The notes: a model not told the origin generated them from the letters alone. DNA of 52,011 nucleotides from Tenericutes bacterium 4572_104 (GCA_002084435.1 NBLG01000002.1:1-52011); one strand, 5' to 3'; counted from the first letter of the stretch, positions 44,160 through 52,011 are shown. Program-made: numbers and translations.

Positions 44160-44507
44160 ATGTCAAGACCTGCAAAACCTAGAAACATATGCAAACTGCC
44201 TAAGTATTCAGTATATGGACCTAAGGGCGAACGCATGAATAAATTAAAGGAAATCGAACTTACAATAGATGAATTAGAAACTATTCGTTTGCTTGATTAT
44301 TTAGGATATAATCAAGCAGAAGCTGCTGTTCAAATGAAAGTAGCTAGAACGACAGTACAACGAATTTATAATATTGCAAGAAAAAAAGTAGCACAATCCT
44401 TAATTGAAGGTGCAGTTCTTATAATTGAAGGCGGAGAAATTGTTCTTTGTAATGATGATTGTGAACAATGCATGGGACATAGAAGATTTAGAAATCGTAT
44501 AAAATAA
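44160..44507 (+). CDS. DUF134-family DNA-binding protein
   Basis: A 115-residue protein with the DUF134 pattern: MSRPAKPRNICKLP, a GPKG turn, ELTIDELETIRLLDYLGYNQAEAA-type helix-turn-helix (given in part) and a closing cysteine cluster CNDDCEQCMGH that could bind metal. The family is predicted to regulate transcription and is commonly found next to NifX/NifB-like genes, as here. A role linked to iron-sulfur or metal sensing is an inference. Confidence 0.9.
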   Translation: MSRPAKPRNICKLPKYSVYGPKGERMNKLKEIELTIDELETIRLLDYLGYNQAEAAVQMKVARTTVQRIYNIARKKVAQSLIEGAVLIIEGGEIVLCNDDCEQCMGHRRFRNRIK

Positions 44508-44530
44508 AATGATTTAATAGGAGGAAGAAA

Positions 44531-44890
44531 ATGAGAGTTGCTTTTGCGGTAAATAATAATATGATTACAGAGCATTTTGGTTATTGTGAATATTTTGTTG
44601 TATATGATATATCGAATAATGAGAGTTTAGGATCTGAAATCATTAAAAATCCACCTCATCAAAGAGGTTTATTACCTAAATTTTTAAAAGAACGCAATAT
44701 TAATGTCGTTGTTGCGGGAAATATGGGACAAATGGCGGCTGAAAATTTAAAAACTAACAACATTGAATGCTATTTAGGTGTTAGTGGAAGATTAGTTGAT
44801 GTATTAAATCAATATCTTGAAGGAAAGTTAAAATCAAATGGAGTAATCTGCAATCAACATATGCATCATGGAGAAGGACATCACCACTAA
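44531..44890 (+). CDS. NifX/NafY-like dinitrogenase cofactor-domain protein
   Basis: A 119-residue single-domain protein of the NifB/NifX/NafY iron-molybdenum-cofactor-binding fold: MRVAFAVNNNMITEHFGYCEYFVVY at the start (quoted only in pieces), VVAGNMGQMAAENL in the middle and a His-rich tail ending HHGEGHHH. No nitrogenase genes are present, so it more likely handles an Fe-S cluster or a metal ion. The His tail is a probable metal site. It is 23 bases after the DUF134 gene, with an AGGAGGAAG site. Confidence 0.88.
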   Translation: MRVAFAVNNNMITEHFGYCEYFVVYDISNNESLGSEIIKNPPHQRGLLPKFLKERNINVVVAGNMGQMAAENLKTNNIECYLGVSGRLVDVLNQYLEGKLKSNGVICNQHMHHGEGHHH

Positions 44891-44910
44891 TCGATACAGT
44901 TTTTATAAAT

Positions 44911-44997
44911 AATACTTTTGAAGTTGATACTATACAAAAGATCTTTTAAAAACAAGGATTATTAATAAAAGGTTATAGTATAGACTTTAGAAGTATT
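44911..44997. repeat. Long imperfect inverted repeat
   Basis: Two 24-base arms (44911-44934 and 44974-44997) pair with four mismatches; the outer side of the right arm leads into a T-rich run. It may be the terminator of the NifX-like gene or a small terminal-inverted-repeat element of 87 bp. The inside contains a further AAAAGATCTTTT palindrome and no ORF. Confidence 0.6.
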
Positions 44998-45017
44998 TTT
45001 TTATTAATTAAATGCAG

Positions 45018-45045
45018 TTGATAAAAAAATTTTGAGAGTTATAAT
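45018..45045 (+). promoter_or_regulatory. Promoter of corA
   Basis: TTGATA (45018-45023) and TATAAT (45040-45045), 16 bp apart. Confidence 0.5.
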
Positions 45046-45086
45046 ATAATTATATTTTAATAAAACTCTAGAAGGATGTGATAATT

Positions 45087-46049
45087 ATGATTAGACAATA
45101 TTTAGAAAAAGATGGAAAACTAGAAAAACAAATAGTCCAAATTGATGACATCAAGGAACTAATCAAGGGTTCATGGATAGAAATTACTGCACCATCAAGT
45201 GAAGAAATAGAATGGTTTCAATCGAAATTAAATGTTCCTACAGAGTTTATAACTAGCGCTTTAGATGAAGAAGAAACAGCTCATATTGATTCTGAAGATA
45301 ATGCGAAATTAATAGTTTTAGATGTTCCTCTTTATGATCCAGTAAAAAACAGTGAAAATGCGTATACAACTACACCATTTGCGATTATACATACTGATGA
45401 ACACTTAATTACAGTAAGTGCACAGGAAACAGATTTAGTTAAGAATCTATTGTTAAAAAATAGAAAAATCGAACCTCATAAAAGAGTTCGAATGACTTTA
45501 TTATTTTTATACCGTTTAGCAATGACTTATGTAACATATCTAAAAAAAATAGATAATCAAACCAAAGAAGTTGAAAAAGAATTACATCATTCAATGAGAA
45601 ACAAAGAACTGTTTGATTTAATGGAATTAAATAAATCATTAGTATATTTTTCAACTGCTTTAAATGCAAATAAAGTTGTTTTAAATAAATTAACTAGAAG
45701 TGCAGAATTCAAAAAGTATGAAGATGATTTTGATTTACTTGAAGACACTGAAATTGAAGTAAATCAAGCAATTGAAATGTGCTCTGTTTACAGAGATATC
45801 TTAGCTGGTATGATGGATGCCTTCGCATCAATTATCTCAAATAACTTAAATATTGTGATGAAAGCTTTAGCTGTTATTACTATTGTTTTAGCTATCCCTA
45901 CCTTAGTCGCATCATTCTATGGAATGAATTTTGATAATATTCCTTTATCAGGTTCAAATATGGGATTTTATAATGTAGTAATAGGTAGTTTTTTATTATC
46001 CGCGATAGGTGGGTTAATATTATATAGATATACTAATAAAATGAAATAA
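45087..46049 (+). CDS. corA: CorA-family magnesium/divalent cation channel
   Basis: A 320-residue protein with a large cytosolic domain, a long helix (residues ~130-270) and two C-terminal membrane helices. The ion-selectivity motif GMN occurs in SFYGMNFDNIP between the helices. CorA forms a pentameric Mg2+ channel. The ATG at 45087 follows GAAGGATG and is preferred over the GTG nine bases earlier. A strong terminator follows. Confidence 0.93.
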   Translation: MIRQYLEKDGKLEKQIVQIDDIKELIKGSWIEITAPSSEEIEWFQSKLNVPTEFITSALDEEETAHIDSEDNAKLIVLDVPLYDPVKNSENAYTTTPFAIIHTDEHLITVSAQETDLVKNLLLKNRKIEPHKRVRMTLLFLYRLAMTYVTYLKKIDNQTKEVEKELHHSMRNKELFDLMELNKSLVYFSTALNANKVVLNKLTRSAEFKKYEDDFDLLEDTEIEVNQAIEMCSVYRDILAGMMDAFASIISNNLNIVMKALAVITIVLAIPTLVASFYGMNFDNIPLSGSNMGFYNVVIGSFLLSAIGGLILYRYTNKMK

Positions 46050-46057
46050 CATAAAAT

Positions 46058-46089
46058 AAAAAACTTGTCTCTTAGAAACAAGTTTTTTT
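46058..46089. terminator. Terminator between corA and the EEP-family gene
   Basis: A perfect 11-bp stem (AAAAAACTTGT / ACAAGTTTTTT) serving both convergent genes. Confidence 0.85.
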
Positions 46090-46099
46090 ATATTGATAT

Positions 46100-47224
46100 T
46101 TAATTTAATTTAATTTCTATTACTACAGGATTGTGATCACTGTATTTGAAGTCTTCATCTAATGTATGAATATTTTGAATTGTTATATTCTGCGATACAA
46201 TAAATCCATCAATAACATAATATTGATTATTATTTTCATTTTCTGTGTCATATGGATGATTTAATAATCTACAAGTTGGATTAGTAGTATCAACTCCAAA
46301 TTGATAATGGTTATCAATAAACCAATCGGCGTCAATTGGAGGGGCAGTCCAAGTTGTATCTTCCTTTAACTCATAGAGATAATCATAAGTATATGAATCA
46401 GTTGAAGAATCATAAGTTATATCTACAGCTCCAGGTAATGTTTGATTAAAATCACCACCGACAATAACATAATTACCTGCATCAGTTTCAGTTTGGACAA
46501 CTTCTTGTAAAGCTTGAGTTTGTAATTCTCTTAAAGAACCATCATCATAAGCGGACATATGAACATTAATAACAATTAACTCTTTATCACTAGAAGCTAT
46601 TGGGAATCTAGAAATTAATATCGCACGCTTTAATTGAGCTAAGCGAATAGGCCAAGAGAAACTTCCTGGTAGTTGTTCGCGAATAGGATTTTCACTATAT
46701 AAATCAGTATAAGTTACTATACCAGAGTTAACCTTACCCATCATTTGGCTTGGATTAAAAGGAAAAGGTACGAAAATACATCTATAATTATAAGCTAAAA
46801 CAGAAGAAGTTCCTAAAATATTTTGATAGTATTCATATTGGTTTGTATTATATGAACGACTTGAATCGGTATCAACTTCCTGTAATAGATAGATATCTGC
46901 ATTTTCTCTTTCAAGAATGCCTGCGATACCACTCATATTCGTCTCTACTTCAGTTAAAGAATCCATTCTACCTTTACTACCACCATCCATAACAAAGTCT
47001 TCTGTTTGACTTAAAGAAGCATATCCAGTATTGAAAGTTAGAATCTTCAAAGTTGAATCTAAACTTACATAATTTTCTGTAGAATCAGAAACGGGATGTT
47101 CAATTTGTAATTCAGTAATATCAGCTGGACGATATTCAAATATCTGTAATAATAAAATAAATGCTAATATGAAACCAATAAATAAAGAAAGTAAAACTAA
47201 TATAATTTTAAATAATCTTTTCAT
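46100..47224 (-). CDS. Membrane-anchored endonuclease/exonuclease/phosphatase-family protein
   Basis: A 374-residue protein with an N-terminal membrane anchor (about residues 4-28) and an EEP (DNase I/sphingomyelinase-like) domain facing outside. LTFNTGYAS opens the fold; YLLQEVDTDSS supplies the metal Glu, VIVGGDFNQT the Asp-Asn pair and KYSDHNPVVIEI the catalytic Asp-His. Targets of this family vary: DNA, phosphoinositides or sphingomyelin. An extracellular phosphodiesterase or nuclease role is likely. The start ATG follows AAGGTGG; the GTG three codons upstream is less likely. Confidence 0.85.
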   Translation of the reverse strand: MKRLFKIILVLLSLFIGFILAFILLLQIFEYRPADITELQIEHPVSDSTENYVSLDSTLKILTFNTGYASLSQTEDFVMDGGSKGRMDSLTEVETNMSGIAGILERENADIYLLQEVDTDSSRSYNTNQYEYYQNILGTSSVLAYNYRCIFVPFPFNPSQMMGKVNSGIVTYTDLYSENPIREQLPGSFSWPIRLAQLKRAILISRFPIASSDKELIVINVHMSAYDDGSLRELQTQALQEVVQTETDAGNYVIVGGDFNQTLPGAVDITYDSSTDSYTYDYLYELKEDTTWTAPPIDADWFIDNHYQFGVDTTNPTCRLLNHPYDTENENNNQYYVIDGFIVSQNITIQNIHTLDEDFKYSDHNPVVIEIKLN

Positions 47225-47326
47225 AACAACCACCTTTTATTAATATTATACATAAAAACAATTAAATAGCTCAATATATTTTAAAATTTAATCATATATA
47301 TTATAATAGCATAAGGAAGTGATAAG

Positions 47327-48124
47327 GTGAATAAAAGAATAATAATTAAAGAATTTAAAATGAATTCTTTGAATAGCAGGAAAAAGAAAGTAAGAATTAT
47401 CTTACCAAAAAATTATTTTTTAACTAAGGATAATTATCCTGTTTTATACATGCATGATGGGCAAAATTTAGTAAATAAATCACCTTACAGTAATTATTCA
47501 TGGGAAGTATTAAAAACAATGGATAATTTAGGAGAAATGATTATTGTAGGTATGGATTCACATCCAACAAAAAGAATACAAGAGTATTCACCTGCATTAG
47601 CTAAAAATGTTATACATTATATTAATAAAAAAGTAGGAGTGCCAAAATTAGAAATTAAACCTGAAGCTTTGGAATATGGAGATTTTATTATAACTCAAGT
47701 AAAACCATATATCGATAGTAATTTTAGGACTTATAAAGATAGAAATCATACTTTTATTGCCGGAAGTTCGTGCGGCGGAATTATTTCTATTTATCTAGGA
47801 TTAAAATATCAAAATATATTCTCTATTATAGGCGCTTTTTCACCAGCTTTTTGGTTTGTAAGAAAACCATTTTTTGATTCGATTAAATCTATTAATATCG
47901 ATAAAAATATAATAATATATCACGATATGGGTACGAAAGAAAATGGTAAATTTAGCAGCTTATACATCAAATATCAAAAAAAATTTGATGAATTAATTAG
48001 AAAAAAAATACCATCGGATAATGTTATTATGTTAATAGATAAAGAAGCTGAACATAATGAATTTTATTGGGCAAAACGTTTTCATGGGTTTTATTCACTG
48101 TGTTTAGAAAATATAAAAGAATAA
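47327..48124 (+). CDS. Esterase D/putative esterase-family alpha/beta hydrolase
   Basis: A 265-residue alpha/beta hydrolase. The nucleophile elbow is G146-S-S148-C-G-G, the oxyanion region is VLYMHDGQN and the catalytic His lies in EAEHNE; the Asp is probably in HDMGT. Such proteins (esterase D, enterochelin esterase and acyltransferase types) cleave small esters; substrate unknown. No signal peptide, so cytoplasmic. GTG start supported by AAGGAAGTGA. Confidence 0.85.
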   Translation: MNKRIIIKEFKMNSLNSRKKKVRIILPKNYFLTKDNYPVLYMHDGQNLVNKSPYSNYSWEVLKTMDNLGEMIIVGMDSHPTKRIQEYSPALAKNVIHYINKKVGVPKLEIKPEALEYGDFIITQVKPYIDSNFRTYKDRNHTFIAGSSCGGIISIYLGLKYQNIFSIIGAFSPAFWFVRKPFFDSIKSINIDKNIIIYHDMGTKENGKFSSLYIKYQKKFDELIRKKIPSDNVIMLIDKEAEHNEFYWAKRFHGFYSLCLENIKE

Positions 48125-48127
48125 ATC

Positions 48128-48155
48128 TTGACTTTATCAATCATGGGAGTATAAT
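48128..48155 (+). promoter_or_regulatory. Promoter of the PII-like/antiporter pair
   Basis: TTGACT (48128-48133) and TATAAT (48150-48155), 16 bp apart, just after the esterase stop codon. Confidence 0.55.
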
Positions 48156-48182
48156 GAAAAAGGCGAAAAAGAGGTAGATAAT

Positions 48183-48518
48183 ATGAAACTAGTAGTATAT
48201 GTAATGAATAGAACTGAATATCTCGATGAATTTTTACATGAATTAAAAGAAAAAAATATTAATGGCGCAACCATTTTGAATTCAACTGGAATGGTAGGCA
48301 GATTAATTCAAAATGATGATATGGAATTCATCGGATCATTAAAAGCTCTATTTGAAAATCCAAGAAAAGAATCACGAGTTATCCTTATGGCAGTCGATGA
48401 TGAATTAGTGAAAACTATTTTTCAAATAATCGATGAAGTATGTGGTGGGTTAGATAAACCTAATTCTGGTATAGCTTTTACATTATCCATAGATGATATT
48501 AAAGGGAAAATAATCTAG
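48183..48518 (+). CDS. PII-like signalling protein next to an antiporter
   Basis: A 111-residue ferredoxin-fold protein of the PII/CutA-like group: KLVVYVMNRTEYLDEFLHEL, ATILNSTGM where the T-loop begins, and LMAVDDELVKTIFQIIDEVCG at the C-terminus. It is two bases from a cation/proton antiporter gene. PII-like proteins control transporters by binding adenine nucleotides and other ligands; here the antiporter is the likely target. It lacks the canonical GlnB signature tyrosine loop, so it is not a nitrogen PII. Confidence 0.72.
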   Translation: MKLVVYVMNRTEYLDEFLHELKEKNINGATILNSTGMVGRLIQNDDMEFIGSLKALFENPRKESRVILMAVDDELVKTIFQIIDEVCGGLDKPNSGIAFTLSIDDIKGKII

Positions 48519-48520
48519 TT

Positions 48521-49726
48521 ATGGAATTTAGTGTTTTACTATATACTGGAATAATTATCGCCACAGGACTTTTGTTCGGTAAATTTGCTAAATACTTAAA
48601 ACTGCCTAATGTTACAGGATATTTACTTGGTGGTGTAATAATAGGACCATCAGTATTAAATATTGTAAAATCAGATGCAATACCAGGACTAGAACTAGTA
48701 TCGGTTGTAGCACTTGGATTTATAGCTTTTACAATTGGTAATGAACTGAAGTTTGACTACTTTAAAAAAGTAGGGACAAAACCTGTTGTAATAGCTATAT
48801 TTGAAGCATCATTTGGAGTTTTATTTGTTTTTGGAGCTTTGATTGGATTATTCGCAATCACAGGTCATTTAACCAATGAAAATTTAAGATTCTCATTAAT
48901 ACTTGCGTCAATAGCTGCCGCTACAGCTCCAGCATCAACATTAATGGTAATCCGTCAATATAAAGCAAAGGGAAAACTAACTGAAACTTTAATTAGCGTT
49001 GTCGCAATTGACGATTCAGTAGCGGTTATCTTATTTGGAGTCTGTATTGCGATTGCTAATGCATTAACTCCAGGAGTACATGATACAGTTTTGATGCAAG
49101 TAATACACCCTATTATTGAAATTATAACTTCAATTGTAGTTGGAGGAATAATGGGAATTATTCTTGTCTTAGCTACAAAATGGTTTACAGGTAGAGGAAA
49201 CCGTATCAGTTTAGTTGTTATGTCAGTATTTATTACTATTTTTGTCGCTGATAAACTTGGAGGATCTTATATCTTAGGAAGTATGACTTTAGGAATGATA
49301 TTTACTAACTATTCTGAACATGATGAAAAAGTAAATGGATTAATATATTTCTTTACCCCACCTATATATATTATGTTCTTTGTTTTGAGTGGTATAGAAT
49401 TACAATTATCCGTTTTAACTACTGTTGGATTATTAGGCATTATTTATATGTTGTTCCGATTCTTAGGCAAATATCTAGGAGCTTCTACAGGAGCTGCGAT
49501 TACCAAGATGGAATCCAATGTTAGGAAATATTTAGGATATTCTCTCATACCTCAAGCAGGTGTTGCGATTGGGCTTAGCTTAGTTGCGACTCATATGTTG
49601 CCTGAAGTATTAGGGTCTCAAGTAAAAGCGATTATTCTAGCATCTTCTGTGATTTATGGGTTAATTGGACCTGTAGTTACTAAATTTACTTTAATAAAAG
49701 CAGGAGAGATAAAAATACAAGGATAA
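48521..49726 (+). CDS. Cation/proton antiporter (CPA family), PII-linked
   Basis: A 401-residue membrane protein with about 12 hydrophobic segments. LPNVTGYLLGGVIIGPSV near the start, AATAPASTLMVIRQY with a broken helix and ISVVAIDDSVAVILFGV with adjacent Asp residues match the CPA2 exchanger fold. No C-terminal nucleotide-binding domain is present, which agrees with regulation by a separate PII-like protein encoded just upstream. Cation specificity is unknown. The two genes form a short operon ending in a hairpin terminator. Confidence 0.88.
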   Translation: MEFSVLLYTGIIIATGLLFGKFAKYLKLPNVTGYLLGGVIIGPSVLNIVKSDAIPGLELVSVVALGFIAFTIGNELKFDYFKKVGTKPVVIAIFEASFGVLFVFGALIGLFAITGHLTNENLRFSLILASIAAATAPASTLMVIRQYKAKGKLTETLISVVAIDDSVAVILFGVCIAIANALTPGVHDTVLMQVIHPIIEIITSIVVGGIMGIILVLATKWFTGRGNRISLVVMSVFITIFVADKLGGSYILGSMTLGMIFTNYSEHDEKVNGLIYFFTPPIYIMFFVLSGIELQLSVLTTVGLLGIIYMLFRFLGKYLGASTGAAITKMESNVRKYLGYSLIPQAGVAIGLSLVATHMLPEVLGSQVKAIILASSVIYGLIGPVVTKFTLIKAGEIKIQG

Positions 49727-49750
49727 AGAAGTTGATTTCAACTTCTTTTT
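49725..49750 (+). terminator. Terminator after the antiporter gene
   Basis: AAAGAAGTTGA / TCAACTTCTTT inverted repeat followed by a T run; its first base is the last base before the stop codon ends. Confidence 0.8.
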
Positions 49751-49801
49751 GTTTTAAAAAAAGTTCATTTATGATACAATTCATATAAAGGGAATGATAG
49801 A

Positions 49802-50305
49802 ATGGATTATATAAAAATAGGTAAAATTGTTAATACTAGAGGAATAAAAGGTGAATTAAAAATTCACTCTTTAACAGATTTTCAAAATGATCGATACAAA
49901 AAAGGAAATACAATATATATATATTATCAAAATGAATATATTCCATTTAAAGTAAAATCATATAAGAAACTTAAAAATATGGATTATATAGTATTAGATG
50001 GGTTTGAAGACATTAATAAAGTTGAGATATATAAGAATTCAGATATTTTTGTTTTGCCTGAAGATGAAGTTAGTTTATCTGAAGATGAATATCATATTTC
50101 AGAAATAATAGATTTAAAAGTATACCAAAACAATGAAATTATTGGAAAGATAAAAGATGTTTTATCTTATCCTCAAGGAGATTATCTCAAGATTTTATTA
50201 AATAATGAAAAAACATCTTTAATTCCATTTAGAAATGAATTTGTTATTGAAGTTAATCTAGATAAAGGTTTTATAGAAATCATTGAAATGGAGGGATTAT
50301 TGTGA
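49802..50305 (+). CDS. rimM: Ribosome maturation factor RimM
   Basis: A 167-residue two-domain (RimM N-terminal plus PRC barrel) protein with IGKIVNTRGIKGELKI at the start and a GDYLKI-type strand in the barrel (PQGDYLKILL). It binds S19 during 30S assembly. It overlaps trmD by four bases (GTGA). rpsP, usually upstream in this cluster, is absent. Confidence 0.93.
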   Translation: MDYIKIGKIVNTRGIKGELKIHSLTDFQNDRYKKGNTIYIYYQNEYIPFKVKSYKKLKNMDYIVLDGFEDINKVEIYKNSDIFVLPEDEVSLSEDEYHISEIIDLKVYQNNEIIGKIKDVLSYPQGDYLKILLNNEKTSLIPFRNEFVIEVNLDKGFIEIIEMEGLL

Positions 50306-50988
50306 AAATAACTGTTTTAACATTATTTCCAGAGATGTTTTCTCCCATATTAGATGAATCGATTCTAAAACGAGCACAAAAGAATAATCTTCTAGAAATA
50401 GAATTAATTAATTTTCGTGATTTTTCCACAAACAAGCATAAAACAGTAGATGATACTCCTTATGGAGGAGGAGGAGGAATGGTTTTATCAGTTGAACCAC
50501 TCTACTATGCACTAAAAAGCGTAGATGGATATCAAGGTGCTTTAAAGATATTATTAACTCCTCAAGGAAAAACATATAATCAAAAGATAACTAAAGAATT
50601 AGTTGAATATAAACATATTATTTTAATCTGTGGTCATTATGAAGGGTTTGATGAACGCATAAGAAACTATATTGATTTAGAAATATCTATTGGAGACTAT
50701 GTATTAACTGGAGGAGAAATAGCAGCTATGGCTGTTATCGATTCTGTATCTCGTTTAATTCCTGGAGTACTCGGATCAAGTGCTTCATATAAAAACGATT
50801 CTTTTTACGATGATTCTTTAGACTACCCACAGTATACGAAACCTCGTGAATTCAAAGGATTAAAGGTACCTGATGTTTTACTGAGTGGTAACCATTCTGA
50901 AATTAATAAATGGCGTGAAAAAATGAAAGAAAAAAGGACAAGAGAAAGGCGCCCCGATTTAGTTAAAAATAGCGAAAAAAATAATTGA
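50302..50988 (+). CDS. trmD: tRNA (guanine-N1)-methyltransferase TrmD
   Basis: A 228-residue SPOUT-fold enzyme. The trefoil-knot SAM site includes ICGHYEGFDERI, GDYVLTGGE and IPGVLG, and the N-terminus has LTLFPEMF and DTPYGGGGGMV. It methylates G37 of tRNAs, preventing frameshifts. GTG start overlapping rimM; the rplS promoter begins at its stop codon. Confidence 0.96.
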   Translation: MKITVLTLFPEMFSPILDESILKRAQKNNLLEIELINFRDFSTNKHKTVDDTPYGGGGGMVLSVEPLYYALKSVDGYQGALKILLTPQGKTYNQKITKELVEYKHIILICGHYEGFDERIRNYIDLEISIGDYVLTGGEIAAMAVIDSVSRLIPGVLGSSASYKNDSFYDDSLDYPQYTKPREFKGLKVPDVLLSGNHSEINKWREKMKEKRTRERRPDLVKNSEKNN

Positions 50989-51013
50989 TTTTATCTATCT
51001 ACTATGATATAAT
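50985..51013 (+). promoter_or_regulatory. Promoter of rplS
   Basis: TTGATT (50985-50990), 17-bp spacer and TATAAT (51008-51013); the -35 overlaps the trmD stop codon. Confidence 0.6.
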
Positions 51014-51016
51014 ACT

Positions 51017-51090
51017 TAACGCTGAAAAGAATTTATCTATACTATGTTCCGCTGAAACTCCAAGAACATAGATTTCAAAAAAGGAGTTGA
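51017..51090 (+). promoter_or_regulatory. 5' leader of rplS, L19-leader-like hairpin
   Basis: The untranslated leader holds an 8-bp stem CTATGTTC / GAACATAG (51042-51049 with 51064-51071) closing a 14-base loop, ahead of the AAGGAGTTGACC ribosome site. Position and form fit the L19 leader element of Firmicutes, a likely autoregulatory site for L19; the match was judged by eye. Confidence 0.5.
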
Positions 51091-51095
51091 CCAAA

Positions 51096-51443
51096 ATGTC
51101 GCAGCAATTACTTAAAGAAGTCTCTCAAGAATATATGAGAAAAGACATTCCAGAATTTCGTCCCGGAGACACTTTACAAGTTCACATCAAAATCAAAGAG
51201 GGTAACCGTGAACGTATTCAAATCTTTGAAGGCCTTTGTATTAAAAGACAAAACGGTGGTGTAGGAGAAACTTATACTGTAAGAAAAATATCTTATGGTG
51301 TAGGAGTTGAGAAAACATTTTTATTACATTCACCAATGATTGACAAAATAGTTGTAAAACGCAGAGGAAAAGTAAGAAGAGCTCACTTAGGTTATATTCG
51401 TGGATTATCTGCTAAAGCATCAAGGATTAAAGAAAGACGATAA
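51096..51443 (+). CDS. rplS: 50S ribosomal protein L19
   Basis: A 115-residue protein with [52 protein letters not shown] core (quoted in part) and a basic tail [14 protein letters not shown]. Normal length. The ATG at 51096, just after AAGGAGTTGACC, is the start; the in-frame TTG nine bases earlier is not needed. Confidence 0.97.
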   Translation: MSQQLLKEVSQEYMRKDIPEFRPGDTLQVHIKIKEGNRERIQIFEGLCIKRQNGGVGETYTVRKISYGVGVEKTFLLHSPMIDKIVVKRRGKVRRAHLGYIRGLSAKASRIKERR

Positions 51444-51453
51444 GAATACTTTT

Positions 51454-51495
51454 AAAAAGGTCTCTAGGCTATTTCGCTTAGAGACTTTTTGTTTT
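51454..51495 (+). terminator. Terminator after rplS
   Basis: A long stem with two G-U pairs (51454-51469 with 51476-51490), six-base loop and T-rich tail. Confidence 0.8.
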
Positions 51496-51615
51496 CTTTA
51501 ACATATGCTATAATGTGAATAGTTTTAGAAGTGATTTTTAGTTTTTTTTGTTGAATATATATTAAATATCAATATAACAAAACTAATGAAAACACTGTAA
51601 AATAATGTAATTTTA

Positions 51616-51644
51616 TTGCATGTATTTGTTTTTAATGATAAAAT
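51616..51644 (+). promoter_or_regulatory. Promoter of the LacI-family gene
   Basis: TTGCAT (51616-51621) and TAAAAT (51639-51644), 17 bp apart. A second possible -10 (TATAAT) lies near 51510. Confidence 0.45.
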
Positions 51645-51682
51645 ATACATAAATTATCCCATAGGTAAAGGAGTTTGATTCT

Positions 51683-52011
51683 ATGAGTAAAGCTACAATA
51701 TATAATGTCGCCTTGAAAGCAGGAGTATCATTAGCCACTGTTTCAAGAACATTAAACAATCCAGAAAAAGTAAAAAAAGAAACAAGAGATCGTGTTCTTA
51801 AAGTAATAAATGAATTAGGATATAAACCTAATGCTTTTGCTAAAGGATTGGCTAGCAGAAGATCAACAGCTGTCGCAGTTATTGTTCCAGATATGTCACG
51901 TTCATCTGTCGCAGAAATGTTAAATGGCGTTGCGGTTGAAGCTCATAAGTATCATTATTCTTTAATTGTTTATGTTTTAAAAGATGAAAACAGAGATGAA
52001 ACAGAAATGTT
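51683..52011 (+). CDS. LacI-family regulator, CcpA-like (N-terminal part, cut by window edge)
   Basis: The frame is open to the window end (109 full codons). It starts MSKATIYNVALKAGVSLATVSRTLNN, given in pieces: TIYNVALKAG and VSLATVSRTLNN form the LacI helix-turn-helix, followed by the hinge helix ELGYKPNAFAKGLASRRS and the first strand of the ligand domain VAVIVPDMS. This order and spacing resemble CcpA, the Firmicutes carbon catabolite regulator, more than sugar-specific LacI proteins, but the effector region lies outside the window. The two cre-like sites upstream of the hut and ornithine operons are candidate targets. An AAGGAG site precedes the ATG. Confidence 0.88.
   Translation, partial: MSKATIYNVALKAGVSLATVSRTLNNPEKVKKETRDRVLKVINELGYKPNAFAKGLASRRSTAVAVIVPDMSRSSVAEMLNGVAVEAHKYHYSLIVYVLKDENRDETEM

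Noticed and set aside
1..52011. TGA read as tryptophan (mycoplasma code)
   Set aside because: Several genes end in TGA at coupled junctions and their Trp codons are TGG, so the standard bacterial code fits.
1..52011. CRISPR array, rRNA operon, intact insertion sequence or prophage
   Set aside because: No regularly spaced direct repeats, rRNA-like sequence, transposase or phage genes were seen.

Overview
The window is AT-rich, tightly packed bacterial chromosome with short intergenic gaps, ATGA/TAATG start-stop overlaps, strong Shine-Dalgarno sites and T-tailed hairpin terminators. TGA acts as a normal stop (ends of the chorismate mutase, hutI, argF-type OTC and the small rnf ORF). The rimM-trmD-rplS cluster, a CcpA-like LacI regulator, a DUF6320 membrane protein and an Rnf complex suggest an anaerobic, amino-acid-fermenting low-GC Firmicute or a deep Mollicutes relative (Haloplasma/Izemoplasma-like). 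The lineage is an inference from gene content only.

Layout. 1-5.6 kb: tail of a DUF6320 protein, a TrkH/KtrB potassium transporter, a guanylate kinase-like gene with a GNAT acetyltransferase, a thioredoxin/flavin reductase pair, and a chorismate mutase-like/threonine aldolase pair. 5.6-10.5 kb: an rnfCDGEAB operon with an extra 53-codon membrane ORF between rnfD and rnfG and an unusually short RnfB. 10.5-12.2 kb: a membrane-anchored unknown, tRNA-Lys(CTT) and a broken Fic gene. 12.3-19.5 kb: a histidine-degradation operon (hutH, hutU, glutamate formiminotransferase, hutI, formimino-THF cyclodeaminase) that ends in a transaldolase-family gene. 19.5-25.5 kb: TetR plus a MacB-like ABC transporter, a serine-palmitoyltransferase-like enzyme plus an SDR reductase, and a D-2-hydroxyacid dehydrogenase. 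25.5-28.2 kb: GTP-type PEP carboxykinase and a NYN-LOTUS protein. 28.2-39.7 kb (minus strand): ten genes for citrulline/ornithine fermentation (OTC, carbamate kinase, formate-THF ligase, Ord, OrtA, OrtB, OraS, OraE, a GlmL-type protein, Orr). 39.8-49.7 kb: OsmC, two decayed or rearranged lipoproteins (C39-like peptidase, endonuclease I), two cation/proton antiporters, thioredoxin-like, DUF134 and NifX-like proteins, CorA, an EEP-family enzyme, an esterase and a PII-like protein. 49.8-52.0 kb: rimM, trmD, rplS and the start of a LacI/CcpA-type regulator.

How it fits together. Histidine is taken to glutamate plus formimino-THF. The cyclodeaminase makes methenyl-THF, and formate-THF ligase, encoded in the ornithine operon, can return formyl-THF to formate with ATP gain. 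OTC and carbamate kinase make ATP from citrulline and release ornithine, which Orr, OraSE, Ord and OrtAB degrade to alanine and acetyl-CoA. Rnf would couple the reduced ferredoxin/NADH balance to an ion gradient, and the antiporters and K+ transporter would use or adjust such a gradient. The hut promoter region has a consensus-perfect cre-like 16-mer and the ornithine operon promoter carries a 14/16 match inside its spacer, so both pathways look catabolite-repressed, possibly by the regulator at the right edge.

Points most worth a second look: the small ORF and minimal RnfB in rnf, the thioredoxin reductase lacking NADPH-binding motifs (ferredoxin-dependent type), the paired cre-like sites, the putative sphingoid-base gene pair, the PII-like/antiporter pair, and the two neighbouring lipoproteins that both lost internal segments.
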